Positions 62,223 to 64,000 of a stretch of 64,000 nucleotides of DNA are shown here, piece after piece. The notes beneath the pieces are model-generated. The model ran no database searches. It saw only the letters and a program-made list of their open reading frames with translations, and was not told the DNA's origin. How positions within the stretch are numbered: the first letter of the stretch is position 1; every line of letters starts with the position of its first letter. The position numbers and the translations under genes were made by a program. Location of the stretch: contig NZ_JADBEM010000001.1 of the NCBI RefSeq assembly GCF_014873875.1, positions 1,550,001 to 1,614,000 on the forward strand, given 5' to 3'. The stretch comes from Actinopolymorpha pittospori. Its GTDB lineage: Bacteria; Actinomycetota; Actinomycetes; Propionibacteriales; Actinopolymorphaceae.

Positions 62223-63163
62223 GGCTTCCTCCTGGCTTCTGGCCTTGCGAAGAGCGCCGCGTGGCCCGCGACCCAGCCGTGGACGCTCGTCGGTTGCCGT
62301 CCGATGACGGCCTCGACATCGTGGGTCAGTCGATCGTAGCGATTCTCCCTGTGCAGACGCGCCATGGTGGCGACGTGCTCGCGCAGGTGCTCCGGCAGGC
62401 CGAGCACATTCAACTCCTGGTCAACCCATTGCTGGAGCGGAATGTCCACGTAGGTGATCGGTCGGCCCAAGGCTGCGGAGTACTCGGTCGCCATCGCGGT
62501 CATGTCCTGCGATCGTGGTCCGGTGAGCTCGTAGGTCCTCCCGATATGGGAAGTCGGGTCGACAAGCACCGCGGCGATCACTTCGGCAACGTCGCGGGCT
62601 GCGATCGGTGACGTGCGTCCAGAGCCGAACGGCAACCGCATCGTGTCGCTCCTGGCTATCGATGAGGCTGCGATCGTCATGAAGATTGGGTTTTCGAGGA
62701 ATACGCTCGGCCTTATGTGGACCGCCGGAAGACCGGACCAGTTGAACACCTGCTCGCAAAGCCAATGCTGGCGCTGTTGCGCCGACTCCGTGGTGCTCGT
62801 GAGCGTCATCTGGGAGACCGTCATCTGCGAGATGTTGACCAGCGCCGCCAGCTTTCCGTACTCGCGTGCGGCAGCCGCCACGGTGACCGTCGCCTGCAGA
62901 TACCGCGAGGACACGCTCATACCGAAGTACATGCGGCGGCAACCGGTCATCGCGTGAATAACGTCGCCCGCCTCAGCGAGATCGCCCACCACGACCTCGG
63001 CACCGGTAGAACGCAGGGCCTCTGCACGCTCGTCCTCGCGGTGCACAAACGCACGGACCGGCACTTCCCGATTCCGTAGGAGTTCCACGATGGTCCGACC
63101 GACCGCTCCCACGCCCCCGGCCGCACCGGTTACGAGAACTGGTGACACATCCGGCATCGGCAC
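62219..63163 (-). CDS. NmrA-family NAD(P)-binding protein
   Basis: 314 residues, atypical SDR of the NmrA/HSCARG group: VLVTGAAGGVGAVGRTIVEL (GxxGxxG), AFVHREDERAEALRSTGAEV, VVGDLAEAGDV, and PAVHIRPSVFLENP without an active Tyr-x-x-x-Lys. Start ATG 63163 is preceded by AGGAGG. Members act as NADP(H) sensors or quinone reductases. First gene of a two-gene operon with DUF302, divergent from the AraC-type gene, which may regulate it. Confidence 0.88.
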   Translation of the reverse strand: MPMPDVSPVLVTGAAGGVGAVGRTIVELLRNREVPVRAFVHREDERAEALRSTGAEVVVGDLAEAGDVIHAMTGCRRMYFGMSVSSRYLQATVTVAAAAREYGKLAALVNISQMTVSQMTLTSTTESAQQRQHWLCEQVFNWSGLPAVHIRPSVFLENPIFMTIAASSIARSDTMRLPFGSGRTSPIAARDVAEVIAAVLVDPTSHIGRTYELTGPRSQDMTAMATEYSAALGRPITYVDIPLQQWVDQELNVLGLPEHLREHVATMARLHRENRYDRLTHDVEAVIGRQPTSVHGWVAGHAALFARPEARRKP

Positions 63164-63299
63164 CTCCTGTGTGCGCCAATGATCACCTACCCAATAAGGT
63201 GCCTGCTACACAGCCTCCGGACAGGTCAAGCCACCGTCGCACCCCGTCGGTGCGGTCGGCGCACAACGCCGGTCGCTCGCCTCCCAGAAGTTCCGCGCC

Positions 63300-63600
63300 G
63301 TGGCTACCAGCGCTAGAGGAGCTGGCGGGCTGACCCGATCCGCTGTCCGCATGCGCGCCGAGCATGTGGATCATCTCGTCGACGGCCTCCAGGCCCTGCT
63401 GGCGACGGTCGGGCAGCCGGTGCTGGCCGCCTGGAACGCTAAGGAAGACCTGCTCGACCTGCTCGCCAAAGCCCGCACCCGCCCCGACCGGACCACATTC
63501 AGCCACCTGCTGCGCCTGTTCGACCAGCGGTGCGCCGCCACCCACCCTACCCAACTACACCGTCTCGCCACTGCGGTAGATCTCGACGCGGCGAGGGGTG
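63300..63600 (+). pseudogene. ISL3-type transposase C-terminal fragment
   Basis: VDHLVDGLQALLATVGQPVL, then AAWNAKEDLLDLLAKARTRP and DRTTFSHLLRLFDQRC, typical of the C-terminal helices of ISL3-family transposases. No catalytic domain or terminal repeats. Lies between the NmrA operon and the AraC-like gene. Confidence 0.6.
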
Positions 63601-63794
63601 CCGGTGCGTGCGCCCAGTGTCGTGATGTCGATCGTGTACTCAGCCGCATATCTCTGCCGTGACCAGTGCGATCACGACGAAGAGGGCTTACTGTGTCATC
63701 GACGCTCGGCGGACGGTTGCACGAAACTCGCGAATTTTTGCACGATCCTCTCGCTGCCGGGCGGTCACCGCGGTTTTTGTGCTGCACTCGTGAC

Positions 63795-64000
63795 ATGTCT
63801 CTGGACGAGCTTCGCGAACTGCTGGAACGGCACGTGCGTCCCGATTTGACCACTGCCATCGAGGGCGTCCGGATCTGTAAGGCCGACCGCACAACTTCGC
63901 CGGAGTCCTCGATGTCCGGCACGGTGCTGGCGGTCATCGCTCAGGGCGGCAAGCGTCTGGCGCTGGGAGACAGCGTCTACGAGTACGGAGCTGGTCAGTA
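63795..64000 (+). CDS. AraC-family regulator, N-terminal part (runs off right edge)
   Basis: ATG 63795 opens MSLDELRELLERHVRPDLTT, then VRICKADRTTSPESSMSGTV, and AVIAQGGKRLALGDSVYEYG at the window end, with no stop. This is the AraC_N (cupin-like) sensor domain that precedes an AraC HTH. Such regulators often stand divergent to NAD(P)-dependent oxidoreductase genes, as here. The HTH part is outside the window. Confidence 0.8.
   Translation, partial: MSLDELRELLERHVRPDLTTAIEGVRICKADRTTSPESSMSGTVLAVIAQGGKRLALGDSVYEYGAGQ

Noticed and set aside
1..64000. CRISPR array
   Set aside because: No regularly spaced identical repeats with unique spacers were seen; the repeat families found are dispersed.

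Overview
The window is high-GC actinobacterial accessory DNA. This is inferred from the GC-rich codon use, a mycothiol-type maleylpyruvate isomerase homologue, a SigJ-like ECF sigma factor, DUF2786/DUF4331/MmcQ proteins, MEDS and DevS-like sensors, and AICE-style debris (tRNA 3'-half att sites, KilAC and integrase remnants). The genus cannot be settled from the sequence. There are no rRNAs, no complete tRNA and no CRISPR array. Recent insertions and pseudogenes are unusually dense.

Layout. 0-8.3 kb: relatively ordinary genes (S1-type protease running off the left edge, degenerate MEDS/HATPase regulator, membrane protein, PaiB-like protein, MFS transporter) with broken hemerythrin and manganese-catalase genes. 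8.3-10.7 kb: two IS630 elements abutting at one TA, the second ending in the stop codon of an SDR gene. 11.7-19.7 kb: hemerythrin remnant, copies of a Phd-RelE/MmcQ module, frameshifted DUF4331 gene, a MITE, a Rieske-amidohydrolase pair, a VOC protein and an integrase fragment. 19.7-23 kb: sugar-acid dehydratase plus ABC substrate-binding lipoprotein. 23.5-27.3 kb: decayed integrative-element genes around a tRNA-Ser 3' half. 27.3-34 kb: helicase-like and DUF2786 proteins, then an AbiE toxin-antitoxin operon whose antitoxin gene is split by an IS1380 element and a MITE. 34-38.5 kb: sigma factor, MDMPI protein, membrane protein, GH5 glycosidase. 39.7-45.4 kb: second tRNA-Ser 3' half, decayed TA copy, and a TetR/FAD-monooxygenase cluster with dead methyltransferase and MarR-like genes. 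45.5-52.4 kb: small unrecognised genes separated by related ~100-bp spacer repeats. 52.6-55.3 kb: third tRNA-Ser 3' half, an intact AbiE pair and a fourth att-arm copy without tRNA. 55.4-58 kb: one IS110 inserted inside another. 58-64 kb: pseudo-histidine kinase, third MITE, second IS1380, DUF302/NmrA operon, ISL3 fragment and the start of an AraC-type regulator.

The strongest observations can be read base by base. (1) The inner IS110 (55741-57093) has a 5' non-coding end with a 14-bp stem and loop. The loop holds guide-like segments matching the site it occupies, a conserved stretch of another IS110 transposase gene, as expected of a bridge RNA aimed at IS110 relatives. (2) Removing IS1380 (CTAG duplication) and the MITE (TA duplication) restores a continuous 199-codon abiEi that overlaps abiEii by ATGA. 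(3) Three tRNA-Ser(UGA) 3' halves with the same non-tRNA arm, plus a fourth arm, suggest a serially used integration site. (4) The 46.7-51.4 kb gene array is partitioned by an uncharacterised spacer repeat. Two real genes at the window edges (1-1039 minus, 63795-64000 plus) are open-ended.
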